Of a stretch of 64,000 nucleotides of DNA, positions 10,373-23,206 are shown in pieces (position 1 is the stretch's first letter; each line of letters begins with the position of its first letter). Made by a program: the position numbers and the translations under genes. This DNA is from Hippasteria phrygiana (lineage: Eukaryota; Echinodermata; Asteroidea; Valvatida; Goniasteridae): the NCBI GenBank assembly GCA_037893225.1, contig JAZGUH010000489.1, positions 744,001 to 808,000 on the forward strand. The letters run 5' to 3'. The notes below the pieces were generated by a model. The model was not told where the DNA came from, made no database searches, and saw only the letters and a program-made list of their open reading frames with translations.

Positions 10373-13300
10373 CCCGATCAATAGCAGTTGCACTGTAACG
10401 CTTGCACTGTAACACTTGCACTGTAACACTTGCACTGTAACACTTGCACTGTAACACTTGCACTGTAACACTTGCACTCACTCTAAGGGACATGCAATCA
10501 CATCCAACCAAATTCCATATAGGAAAATATAGAAATTTATATTTTCACATAATTTTCTTCAGAAGAAAAATGTCTTCATTGCTCTGCAAGCATTTCTTTT
10601 CGGCTGCAGCGCTGTTAGTTGTTCACAAATTGCTTGTAAAAATTGCTTTGTGTGACAATGCCTTAACTCTAACACTTGCCCTCGAACCTTAACCCTAACA
10701 CTTGAACTCAAACTCTTAACTTTAACACTAATTTTAATATTCCTAACTCGCTTACTCTATTTTTCCATCAACTTCAGGAGAGATCAACTTCAGAAGAGAT
10801 CAACATCCGGCTCCTGGCTGTCAAGACCTCAAGGCCACCCAAGATCATCATGGACAGAACTGGAATGGCCTAGTGAGATAGACAGCTTGCAGGCCTAAAT
10901 CAGCACAATAGACCTACGCTGTTTAGTAGAAGAGTAAGTCTAACACTCTCTCTACCTCTGACTCTCCTTCTCTCTTACTCTCACATTCTAACCCGATCAG
11001 TAGCACTTGCACTGTAACACTTGCACTGTAACACTTGCACTGTAACACTTGCACTGTAACACTTGCACTCGAACCTTAACCCTAACACTTGAACTCAAAC
11101 CCTTAACTCTAACACTAATTTTAATATTCTTAACTCGCTTACTCTATTTTTCCATCAACTTCAGGAGAGATCAACATCCGGCTCCTGGCTGTCAAGACCT
11201 CGAGGCCACCCAAGATCATCATGGATAGAACTGGAATGGCCTAGTGAGATAGACAGCTTGCAGGCCTAGATCAGCACAATAGACCTACGCTGTTTAGTAG
11301 ATGAGTAAGTCTAACCCTCTCTCTACCTCTGACTCTCCTTCTCTCTTACTCTCACATTCTAACCCGATCACTAGCACTTGCACTGTGACACTTGCACTGT
11401 GACACTTGCACTGTGACACTTGCACTGTGACACTTGCACTGTGACACTTGCACTGTGACACTTGCACTCTGACACTAATTCTAATATTCCGATCAGTAGC
11501 ACTTGCACTGTAACACTTGCACTGTAACACTTGCACTGTAACACTTGCACTCGAACCTTAACCCTAACACTTGCACTGTAACACTTGAACTCAAACCCTT
11601 AACTCTAACACTAATTTTAATATTCCTAACTCGCTTACATTATTTTTCCATCAACTTCAGGAGAGATCAACATCTGGCTCCTGGCTGTCAAGTCCTCGAG
11701 GCCACCCAAGATCATCATGGACAGAACTGGAATGGCCTAGTGAGATAGACAGCTTGCAGGCCTAGATCAGCACAATAGACCTACGCTGTTTAGTAGATGA
11801 GTAAGTGTAACACTCTCTCTACCTCTGACTCTCCTTCTCTCTTACTCTCACATTCTAACCCGATCAGTAGCACTTGCACTGTAACACTTGCACTGTAACA
11901 CTTGCACTGTAACACTTGCACTGTAACACTTGCACTGTAACACTTGCACTCGAACCTTAACCCTAACACTTGAACTCAAACCCTTAACTCTGACACTAAT
12001 TTTAATATTCTTAACTCGCTTACTCTATTTTTCCATCAACTTCAGGAGAGATCAACATCCGGCTCCTGGCTGTCAAGACCTCGAGGCCACCCAAGATCAT
12101 CATGGATAGAACTGGAATGGCCTAGTGAGATAGACAGCTTGCAGGCCTAGATCAGCACAATAGACCTACGCTGTTTAGTAGATGAGTAAGTCTAACCCTC
12201 TCTCTACCTCTGACTCTCCTTCTCTCTTACTCTCACATTCTAACCCGATCACTAGTACTTGCACTGTGACACTTGCACTGTGACACTTGCACTGTGACAC
12301 TTGCACTGTGACACTTGCACTGTGACACTTGCACTGTGACACTTGCACTGTGACACTTGCACTGTGACACTTGCACTGTGACACTTGCACTGTGACACTT
12401 GCACTGTGACACTTGCACTGTGACACTTGCACTGTGACACTTGCACTGTGACACTTGCACTGTGACACTTGCACTCTAACACTAATTCTAATATTCCGAT
12501 CAGTAGCACTTGCACTGTAACACTTGCACTGTAACACTTGCACTGTAACACTTGCACTCGAACCTTAACCCTAACACTTGCACTGTAACACTTGAACTCA
12601 AACCCTTAACTCTAACACTAATTTTAATATTCTTAACTCGCTTACTCTATTTTTCCATCAACTTCAGGAGAGATCAACATCCGGCTCCTGGCTGTCAAGA
12701 CCTCGAGGCCACCCAAGATCATCATGGATAGAACTGGAATGGCCTAGTGAGATAGACAGATTGCAGGCCTAGATCAGCACAATAGACCTACGCTGTTTAG
12801 TAGATGAGTAAGTCTAACCCTCTCTCTACCTCTGACTCTCCTTCTCTCTTACTCTCACATTCTAACCCGATCACTAGCACTTGCACTGTGACACTTGCAC
12901 TGTGACACTTGCACTGTGACACTTGCACTGTGACACTTGCACTGTGACACTTGCACTGTGACACTTGCACTGTGACACTTGCACTGTGACACTTGCACTG
13001 TGACACTTGCACTCTAACACTAATTCTAATATTCCGATCAGTAGCACTTGCACTGTAACACTTGCACTGTAACACTTGCACTGTAACACTTGCACTCGAA
13101 CCTTAACCCTAACACTTGCACTGTAACACTTGAACTCAAACCCTTAACTCTAACACTAATTTTAATATTCCTAACTCGCTTACATTATTTTTCCATCAAC
13201 TTCAGGAGAGATCAACATCTGGCTCCTGGCTGTCAAGTCCTCGAGGCCACCCAAGATCATCATGGACAGAACTGGAATGGCCTAGTGAGATAGACAGCTT

Positions 13301-14984
13301 GCAGGCCTAGATCAGCACAATAGACCTACGCTGTTTAGTAGATGAGTAAGTGTAACACTCTCTCTACCTCTGACTCTCCTTCTCTCTTACTCTCACATTC
13401 TAACCCGATCAGTAGCACTTGCACTGTAACACTTGCACTGTAACACTTGCACTGTAACACTTGCACTGTAACACTTGCACTCGAACCTTAACCCTAACAC
13501 TTGAACTCAAACCCTTAACTCTAACACTAATTTTAATATTCTTAACTCGCTTACTCTATTTTTCCATCAACTTCAGGAGAGATCAACATCTGGCTCCTGG
13601 CTGTCAAGTCCTCGAGGCCACCCAAGATCATCATGGACAGAACTGGAATGGCCTAGTGAGATAGACAGCTTGCAGGCCTAGATCAGCACAATAGACCTAC
13701 GCTGTTTAGTAGATGAGTAAGTGTAACACTCTCTCTACCTCTGACTCTCCTTCTCTCTTACTCTCACATTCTAACCCGATCAGTAGCACTTGCACTGTAA
13801 CACTTGCACTGTAACACTTGCACTGTAACACTTGCACTGTAACACTTGCACTCGAACCTTAACCCTAACACTTGAACTCAAACCCTTAACTCTAACACTA
13901 ATTTTAATATTCTTAACTCGCTTACTCTATTTTTTCATCAACTTCAGGAGAGATCAACATCCGGCTCCTGGCTGTCAAGACCTCGAGGCCACCCAAGATC
14001 ATCATGGATAGAACTGGAATGGCCTAGTGAGATAGACAGCTTGCAGGCCTAGATCAGCACAATAGACCTACGCTGTTTAGTAGATGAGTAAGTCTAACCC
14101 TCTCTCTACCTCTGACTCTCCTTCTCTCTTACTCTCACATTCTAACCCGATCACTAGCACTTGCACTGTGACACTTGCACTGTGACACTTGCACTGTGAC
14201 ACTTGCACTGTGACACTTGCACTCTAACACTAATTCTAATATTCCGATCAGTAGCACTTGCACTGTAACACTTGCACTGTAACACTTGCACTGTAACACT
14301 TGCACTCGAACCTTAACCCTAACACTTGCACTGTAACACTTGAACTCAAACCCTTAACTCTAACACTAATTTTAATATTCCTAACTCGCTTACATTATTT
14401 TTCCATCAACTTCAGGAGAGATCAACATCTGGCTCCTGGCTGTCAAGTCCTCGAGGCCACCCAAGATCATCATGGACAGAACTGGAATGGCCTAGTGAGA
14501 TAGACAGCTTGCAGGCCTAGATCAGCACAATAGACCTACGCTGTTTAGTAGATGAGTAAGTGTAACACTCTCTCTACCTCTGACTCTCCTTCTCTCTTAC
14601 TCTCACATTCTAACCCGATCAGTAGCACTTGCACTGTAACACTTGCACTGTAACACTTGCACTGTAACACTTGCACTGTAACACTTGCACTCGAACCTTA
14701 ACCCTAACACTTGAACTCAAACCCTTAACTCTAACACTAATTTTAATATTCTTAACTCGCTTACTCTATTTTTCCATCAACTTCAGGAGAGATCAACATC
14801 CGGCTCCTGGCTGTCAAGACCTCGAGGCCACCCAAGATCATCATGGACAGAACTGGAATGGCCTAGTGAGATAGACAGCTTGCAGGCCTAGATCAGCACA
14901 ATAGACCTACGCTGTTTAGTAGATGAGTAAGTGTAACACTCTCTCTACCTCTGACTCTCCTTCTCTCTTACTCTCACATTCTAA
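10373..14984. repeat. Higher-order repeat block 4: C-B-A-B-A-A-B-B-A-B (4,612 bp)
   Basis: Units start at C10373 (6 GTAACA, first ones as CAATAGCAG and GTAACG; insert 10484-10665), B10992, A11363 (6), B11859 (5), A12244 (15, the longest array), A12866 (9), B13404, B13775, A14146 (4), B14614. B13404 and B13775 form a rare B-B pair. B13404 is a hybrid: its leader and TTCTTAACTCGC linker are B-like, but its core reads CATCTGG and AAGTCCTCG as in A units. Confidence 0.88.
12258..12467. repeat. Longest GTGACA minisatellite (15 x 14 bp)
   Basis: Fifteen perfect copies of CTTGCACTGTGACA in A12244. GTGACA arrays occur only in A and A' units and vary from 4 to 15 copies. Within a run the repeat contains alternating CACTGTG and GTGACAC, each a 7-bp odd palindrome. 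No minus-strand frame contains a stop, because 14 is not a multiple of three and none of the three phases makes one. Confidence 0.97.
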
Positions 14985-16222
14985 CCCGATCAATAGCAGT
15001 TGCACTGTAACGCTTGCACTGTAACACTTGCACTGTAACACTTGCACTGTAACACTTGCACTGTAACACTTGCACTGTAACACTTGCACTCACTCTAAGG
15101 GACATGCAATCACATCCAACCAAATTCCATATAGGAAAATATAGAAATTTATATTTTCACATAATTTTCTTCAGAAGAAAAATGTCTTCATTGCTCTGCA
15201 AGCATTTCTTTTCGGCTGCAGCGCTGTTAGTTGTTCACAAATTGCTTGTAAAAATTGCTTTGTGTGACAATGCCTTAACTCTAACACTTGCCCTCGAACC
15301 TTAACCCTAACACTTGAACTCAAACTCTTAACTTTAACACTAATTTTAATATTCCTAACTCGCTTACTCTATTTTTCCATCAACTTCAGGAGAGATCAAC
15401 TTCAGAAGAGATCAACATCCGGCTCCTGGCTGTCAAGACCTCAAGGCCACCCAAGATCATCATGGACAGAACTGGAATGGCCTAGTGAGATAGACAGCTT
15501 GCAGGCCTAGATCAGCACAATAGACCTACGCTGTTTAGTAGATGAGTAAGTGTAACACTCTCTCTACCTCTGACTCTCCTTCTCTCTTACTCTCACATTC
15601 TAACCCGATCAATAGCAGTTGCACTGTAACGCTTGCACTGTAACACTTGCACTGTAACACTTGCACTGTAACACTTGCACTGTAACACTTGCACTGTAAC
15701 ACTTGCACTCACTCTAAGGGACATGCAATCACATCCAACCAAATTCCATATAGGAAAATATAGAAATTTATATTTTCACATAATTTTCTTCAGAAGAAAA
15801 ATGTCTTCATTGCTCTGCAAGCATTTCTTTTCGGCTGCAGCGCTGTTAGTTGTTCACAAATTGCTTGTAAAAATTGCTTTGTGTGACAATGCCTTAACTC
15901 TAACACTTGCCCTCGAACCTTAACCCTAACACTTGAACTCAAACTCTTAACTTTAACACTAATTTTAATATTCCTAACTCGCTTACTCTATTTTTCCATC
16001 AACTTCAGGAGAGATCAACTTCAGAAGAGATCAACATCCGGCTCCTGGCTGTCAAGACCTCAAGGCCACCCAAGATCATCATGGACAGAACTGGAATGGC
16101 CTAGTGAGATAGACAGCTTGCAGGCCTAAATCAGCACAATAGACCTACGCTGTTTAGTAGAAGAGTAAGTCTAACACTCTCTCTACCTCTGACTCTCCTT
16201 CTCTCTTACTCTCACATTCTAA
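14985..16222. repeat. Tandem duplication of a whole C unit (2 x 619 bp)
   Basis: C14985 (insert 15096-15277) and C15604 (insert 15715-15896) are both 619 bp, both begin CAATAGCAG with a GTAACG repeat, and match base for base along most of their length. They differ at the tail: the first ends CCTAGATCAG ... GTGTAACAC as found before a C unit, the second CCTAAATCAG ... GTCTAACAC as found before a B unit. The switch lies inside the exon-like core and its 3' flank, where a crossover is expected. This is the only C-C adjacency in the window. Confidence 0.92.
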
Positions 16223-17530
16223 CCCGATCAGTAGCACTTGCACTGTAACACTTGCACTGTAACACTTGCACTGTAACACTTGCACTGTAACACTTGCACT
16301 CGAACCTTAACCCTAACACTTGAACTCAAACCCTTAACTCTAACACTAATTTTAATATTCTTAACTCGCTTACTCTATTTTTCCATCAACTTCAGGAGAG
16401 ATCAACATCCGGCTCCTGGCTGTCAAGACCTCGAGGCCACCCAAGATCATCATGGATAGAACTGGAATGGCCTAGTGAGATAGACAGCTTGCAGGCCTAG
16501 ATCAGCACAATAGACCTACGCTGTTTAGTAGATGAGTAAGTCTAACCCTCTCTCTACCTCTGACTCTCCTTCTCTCTTACTCTCACATTCTAACCCGATC
16601 ACTAGCACTTGCACTGTGACACTTGCACTGTGACACTTGCACTGTGACACTTGCACTGTGACACTTGCACTGTGACACTTGCACTGTGACACTTGCACTG
16701 TGACACTTGCACTGTGACACTTGCACTGTGACACTTGCACTGTGACACTTGCACTGTGACACTTGCACTCTGACACTAATTCTAATATTCCGATCAGTAG
16801 CACTTGCACTGTAACACTTGCACTGTAACACTTGCACTGTAACACTTGCACTCGAACCTTAACCCTAACACTTGCACTGTAACACTTGAACTCAAACCCT
16901 TAACTCTAACACTAATTTTAATATTCCTAACTCGCTTACATTATTTTTCCATCAACTTCAGGAGAGATCAACATCTGGCTCCTGGCTGTCAAGTCCTCGA
17001 GGCCACCCAAGATCATCATGGACAGAACTGGAATGGCCTAGTGAGATAGACAGCTTGCAGGCCTAGATCAGCACAATAGACCTACGCTGTTTAGTAGATG
17101 AGTAAGTGTAACACTCTCTCTACCTCTGACTCTCCTTCTCTCTTACTCTCACATTCTAACCCGATCAGTAGCACTTGCACTGTAACACTTGCACTGTAAC
17201 ACTTGCACTGTAACACTTGCACTGTAACACTTGCACTCGAACCTTAACCCTAACACTTGAACTCAAACCCTTAACTCTAACACTAATTTTAATATTCTTA
17301 ACTCGCTTACTCTATTTTTCCATCAACTTCAGGAGAGATCAACATCCGGCTCCTGGCTGTCAAGACCTCGAGGCCACCCAAGATCATCATGAACAGAACT
17401 GGAATGGCCTAGTGAGATAGACAGCTTGCAGGCCTAGATCAGCACAATAGACCTACGCTGTTTAGTAGATGAGTAAGTGTAACACTCTCTCTACCTCTGA
17501 CTCTCCTTCTCTCTTACTCTCACATTCTAA
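16223..17530. repeat. Remainder of block 6: B-A-B
   Basis: Units start at B16223, A16594 (11 GTGACA), B17160. A16594 has CTCTGACACTAATTC in its spacer near 16769, where most A units read CTCTAACAC; A11363 and A20311 share this. B17160 carries ATCATGAACAG near 17387, the same marker as B3820, B25235, B27757 and B34727, all of which also directly precede a C unit. Confidence 0.88.
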
Positions 17531-20500
17531 CCCGATCAGTAGCAGTTGCACTGTAACACTTGCACTGTAACACTTGCACTGTAACACTTGCACTGTAACA
17601 CTTGCACTGTAACACTTGCACTGTAACACTTGCACTGTAACACTTGCACTCACTCTAAGGGACATGCAATCACATCCAACCAAATTCCATATAGGAAAAT
17701 ATAGAAATTTATATTTTCACATAATTTTCTTCAGAACAAAAATGTCTTCATTGCTCTGCAAGCATTTCTTTTCGGCTGCAGCGCTGTTAGTTGTTCACAA
17801 ATTGCTTGTAAAAATTGCTTTGTGTGACAATGCCTTAACTCTAACACTTGCCCTCGAACCTTAACCCTAACACTTGAACTCAAACTCTTAACTTCAACAC
17901 TAATTTTAATATTCCTAACTCGCTTACTCTATTTTTCCATCAACTTCAGGAGAGATCAACTTCAGAAGAGATCAACATCCGGCTCCTGGCTGTCAAGACC
18001 TCAAGGCCACCCAAGATCATCATGGACAGAACTGGAATGGCCTAGTGAGATAGACAGCTTGCAGGCCTAAATCAGCACAATAGACCTACGCTGTTTAGTA
18101 GATGAGTAAGTCTAACACTCTCTCTACCTCTGACTCTCCTTCTCTCTTACTCTCACATTCTAACCCGATCAGTAGCACTTGCACTGTAACACTTGCACTG
18201 TAACACTTGCACTGTAACACTTGCACTGTAACACTTGCACTCGAACCTTAACCCTAACACTTGAACTCAAACCCTTAACTCTAACACTAATTTTAATATT
18301 CTTAACTCGCTTACTCTATTTTTCCATCAACTTCAGGAGAGATCAACATCCGGCTCCAGGCTGTCAAGACCTCGAGGCCACCCAAGATCATCATGGATAG
18401 AACTGGAATGGCCTAGTGAGATAGACAGCTTGCAGGCCTAGATCAGCACAATAGACCTACGCTGTTTAGTAGATGAGTAAGTCTAACCCTCTCTCTACCT
18501 CTGACTCTCCTTCTCTCTTACTCTCACATTCTAACCCGATCACTAGCACTTGCACTGTGACACTTGCACTGTGACACTTGCACTGTGACACTTGCACTGT
18601 GACACTTGCACTGTGACACTTGCACTGTGACACTTGCACTGTGACACTTGCACTCTAACACTAATTCTAATATTCCGATCAGTAGCACTTGCACTGTAAC
18701 ACTTGCACTGTAACACTTGCACTGTAACACTTGCACTCGAACCTTAACCCTAACACTTGCACTGTAACACTTGAACTCAAACCCTTAACTCTAACACTAA
18801 TTTTAATATTCCAAACTCGCTTACATTATTTTTCCATCAACTTCAGGAGAGATCAACATCTGGCTCCTGGCTGTCAAGTCCTCGAGGCCACCCAAGATCA
18901 TCATGGACAGAACTGGAATGGCCTAGTGAGATAGACAGCTTGCAGGCCTAGATCAGCACAATAGACCTACGCTGTTTAGTAGATGAGTAAGTGTAACACT
19001 CTCTCTACCTCTGACTCTCCTTCTCTCTTACTCTCACATTCTAACCCGATCAGTAGCACTTGCACTGTAACACTTGCACTGTAACACTTGCACTGTAACA
19101 CTTGCACTGTAACACTTGCACTCGAACCTTAACCCTAACACTTGAACTCAAACCCTTAACTCTAACACTAATTTTAATATTCTTAACTCGCTTACTCTAT
19201 TTTTTCATCAACTTCAGGAGAGATCAACATCCGGCTCCTGGCTGTCAAGACCTCGAGGCCACCCAAGATCATCATGGATAGAACTGGAATGGCCTAGTGA
19301 GATAGACAGCTTGCAGGCCTAGATCAGCACAATAGACCTACGCTGTTTAGTAGATGAGTAAGTCTAACCCTCTCTCTACCTCTGACTCTCCTTCTCTCTT
19401 ACTCTCACATTCTAACCCGATCACTAGCACTTGCACTGTGACACTTGCACTGTGACACTTGCACTGTGACACTTGCACTGTGACACTTGCACTGTGACAC
19501 TTGCACTGTGACACTTGCACTGTGACACTTGCACTGTGACACTTGCACTCTAACACTAATTCTAATATTCCGATCAGTAGCACTTGCACTGTAACACTTG
19601 CACTGTAACACTTGCACTGTAACACTTGCACTCGAACCTTAACCCTAACACTTGCACTGTAACACTTGAACTCAAACCCTTAACTCTAACACTAATTTTA
19701 ATATTCCTAACTCGCTTACATTATTTTTCCATCAACTTCAGGAGAGATCAACATCTGGCTCCTGGCTGTCAAGTCCTCGAGGCCACCCAAGATCATCATG
19801 GACAGAACTGGAATGGCCTAGTGAGATAGACAGCTTGCAGGCCTAGATCAGCACAATAGACCTACGCTGTTTAGTAGATGAGTAAGTGTAACACTCTCTC
19901 TACCTCTGACTCTCCTTCTCTCTTACTCTCACATTCTAACCCGATCAGTAGCACTTGCACTGTAACACTTGCACTGTAACACTTGCACTGTAACACTTGC
20001 ACTGTAACACTTGCACTCGAACCTTAACCCTAACACTTGAACTCAAACCCTTAACTCTAACACTAATTTTAATATTCTTAACTCGCTTACTCTATTTTTC
20101 CATCAACTTCAGGAGAGATCAACATCCGGCTCCTGGCTGTCAAGACCTCGAGGCCACCCAAGATCATCATGGATAGAACTGGAATGGCCTAGTGAGATAG
20201 ACAGCTTGCAGGCCTAGATCAGCACAATAGACCTACGCTGTTTAGTAGATGAGTAAGTCTAACCCTCTCTCTACCTCTGACTCTCCTTCTCTCTGACTCT
20301 CACATTCTAACCCGATCACTAGCACTTGCACTGTGACACTTGCACTGTGACACTTGCACTGTGACACTTGCACTGTGACACTTGCACTGTGACACTTGCA
20401 CTGTGACACTTGCACTGTGACACTTGCACTGTGACACTTGCACTGTGACACTTGCACTGTGACACTTGCACTCTGACACTAATTCTAATATTCCGATCAG

Positions 20501-20950
20501 TAGCACTTGCACTGTAACACTTGCACTGTAACACTTGCACTGTAACACTTGCACTCGAACCTTAACCCTAACACTTGCACTGTAACACTTGAACTCAAAC
20601 CCTTAACTCTAACACTAATTTTAATATTCCTAACTCGCTTACATTATTTTTCCATCAACTTCAGGAGAGATCAACATCTGGCTCCTGGCTGTCAAGTCCT
20701 CGAGGCCACCCAAGATCATCATGGACAGAACTGGAATGGCCTAGTGAGATAGACAGCTTGCAGGCCTAGATCAGCACAATAGACCTACGCTGTTTAGTAG
20801 ATGAGTAAGTGTAACACTCTCTCTACCTCTGACTCTCCTTCTCTCTTACTCTCACATTCTAACCCGATCAGTAGCACTTGCACTGTAACACTTGCACTGT
20901 AACACTTGCACTGTAACACTTGCACTGTAACACTTGCACTGTAACACTTG

Positions 20951-22909
20951 CACTCGAACCTTAACCCTAACACTTGAACTCAAACCCTTAACTCTGACAC
21001 TAATTTTAATATTCTTAACTCGCTTACTCTATTTTTCCATCAACTTCAGGAGAGATCAACATCCGGCTCCTGGCTGTCAAGACCTCGAGGCCACCCTAGA
21101 TCATCATGGATAGAACTGGAATGGCCTAGTGAGATAGACAGCTTGCAGGCCTAGATCAGCACAATAGACCTACGCTGTTTAGTAGATGAGTAAGTCTAAC
21201 CCTCTCTCTACCTCTGACTCTCCTTCTCTCTTACTCTCACATTCTAACCCGATCACTAGTACTTGCACTGTGACACTTGCACTGTGACACTTGCACTGTG
21301 ACACTTGCACTGTGACACTTGCACTGTGACACTTGCACTGTGACACTTGCACTGTGACACTTGCACTGTGACACTTGCACTGTGACACTTGCACTGTGAC
21401 ACTTGCACTGTGACACTTGCACTGTGACACTTGCACTCTAACACTAATTCTAATATTCCGATCAGTAGCACTTGCACTGTAACACTTGCACTGTAACACT
21501 TGCACTGTAACACTTGCACTCGAACCTTAACCCTAACACTTGCACTGTAACACTTGAACTCAAACCCTTAACTCTAACACTAATTTTAATATTCTTAACT
21601 CGCTTACTCTATTTTTCCATCAACTTCAGGAGAGATCAACATCCGGCTCCTGGCTGTCAAGACCTCGAGGCCACCCAAGATCATCATGGATAGAACTGGA
21701 ATGGCCTAGTGAGATAGACAGATTGCAGGCCTAGATCAGCACAATAGACCTACGCTGTTTAGTAGATGAGTAAGTCTAACCCTCTCTCTACCTCTGACTC
21801 TCCTTCTCTCTTACTCTCACATTCTAACCCGATCACTAGCACTTGCACTGTGACACTTGCACTGTGACACTTGCACTGTGACACTTGCACTGTGACACTT
21901 GCACTGTGACACTTGCACTGTGACACTTGCACTGTGACACTTGCACTGTGACACTTGCACTCTAACACTAATTCTAATATTCCGATCAGTAGCACTTGCA
22001 CTGTAACACTTGCACTGTAACACTTGCACTGTAACACTTGCACTCGAACCTTAACCCTAACACTTGCACTGTAACACTTGAACTCAAACCCTTAACTCTA
22101 ACACTAATTTTAATATTCCTAACTCGCTTACATTATTTTTCCATCAACTTCAGGAGAGATCAACATCTGGCTCCTGGCTGTCAAGTCCTCGAGGCCACCC
22201 AAGATCATCATGGACAGAACTGGAATGGCCTAGTGAGATAGACAGCTTGCAGGCCTAGATCAGCACAATAGACCTACGCTGTTTAGTAGATGAGTAAGTG
22301 TAACACTCTCTCTACCTCTGACTCTCCTTCTCTCTTACTCTCACATTCTAACCCGATCAGTAGCACTTGCACTGTAACACTTGCACTGTAACACTTGCAC
22401 TGTAACACTTGCACTGTAACACTTGCACTCGAACCTTAACCCTAACACTTGAACTCAAACCCTTAACTCTAACACTAATTTTAATATTCTTAACTCGCTT
22501 ACTCTATTTTTCCATCAACTTCAGGAGAGATCAACATCCGGCTCCTGGCTGTCAAGACCTCGAGGCCACCCAAGATCATCATGGATAGAACTGGAATGGC
22601 CTAGTGAGATAGACAGCTTGCAGGCCTAGATCAGCACAATAGACCTACGCTGTTTAGTAGATGAGTAAGTCTAACCCTCTCTCTACCTCTGACTCTCCTT
22701 CTCTCTTACTCTCACATTCTAACCCGATCACTAGCACTTGCACTGTGACACTTGCACTGTGACACTTGCACTGTGACACTTGCACTGTGACACTTGCACT
22801 GTGACACTTGCACTGTGACACTTGCACTGTGACACTTGACACTGTGACACTTGCACTGTGACACTTGCACTGTGACACTTGCACTGTGACACTTGCACTG
22901 TGACACTTG
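20951..22909. repeat. 1.95-kb duplication, copy 1
   Basis: Aligns with 22910-24840. It runs from the body of B20863 through A21248, A21828 and B22352 to the GTGACA array of A'22723. Shared rare markers are CTCTGACAC in the linker, CCACCCTAGA at 21091-21100 (partner 23050-23059), CAGATTGC near 21720, and the CTTGACACTG insertion at 22835-22844 (partner 24766-24775). The offset is 1,959 bp at the left and 1,931 bp at the right; the 28-bp change equals two minisatellite repeats (A21248 has 12, A23207 has 10). Confidence 0.87.
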
Positions 22910-23206
22910 CACTCGAACCTTAACCCTAACACTTGAACTCAAACCCTTAACTCTGACACTAATTTTAATATTCTTAACTCGCTTACTCTATTTTTCCATC
23001 AACTTCAGGAGAGATCAACATCCGGCTCCTGGCTGTCAAGACCTCGAGGCCACCCTAGATCATCATGGATAGAACTGGAATGGCCTAGTGAGATAGACAG
23101 CTTGCAGGCCTAGATCAGCACAATAGACCTACGCTGTTTAGTAGATGAGTAAGTCTAACCCTCTCTCTACCTCTGACTCTCCTTCTCTCTTACTCTCACA
23201 TTCTAA
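22723..23206. repeat. Recombinant A' unit: A-type array joined to B-type body
   Basis: CACTAG leader and 12 GTGACA repeats (one is 15 bp) pass directly into CTCGAACC with no spacer or GTAACA repeats, then a B body with the CTCTGACAC and CCACCCTAGA markers of B20863. Length 484 equals the B formula (315+14n) for n=12 plus one base. Confidence 0.9.
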
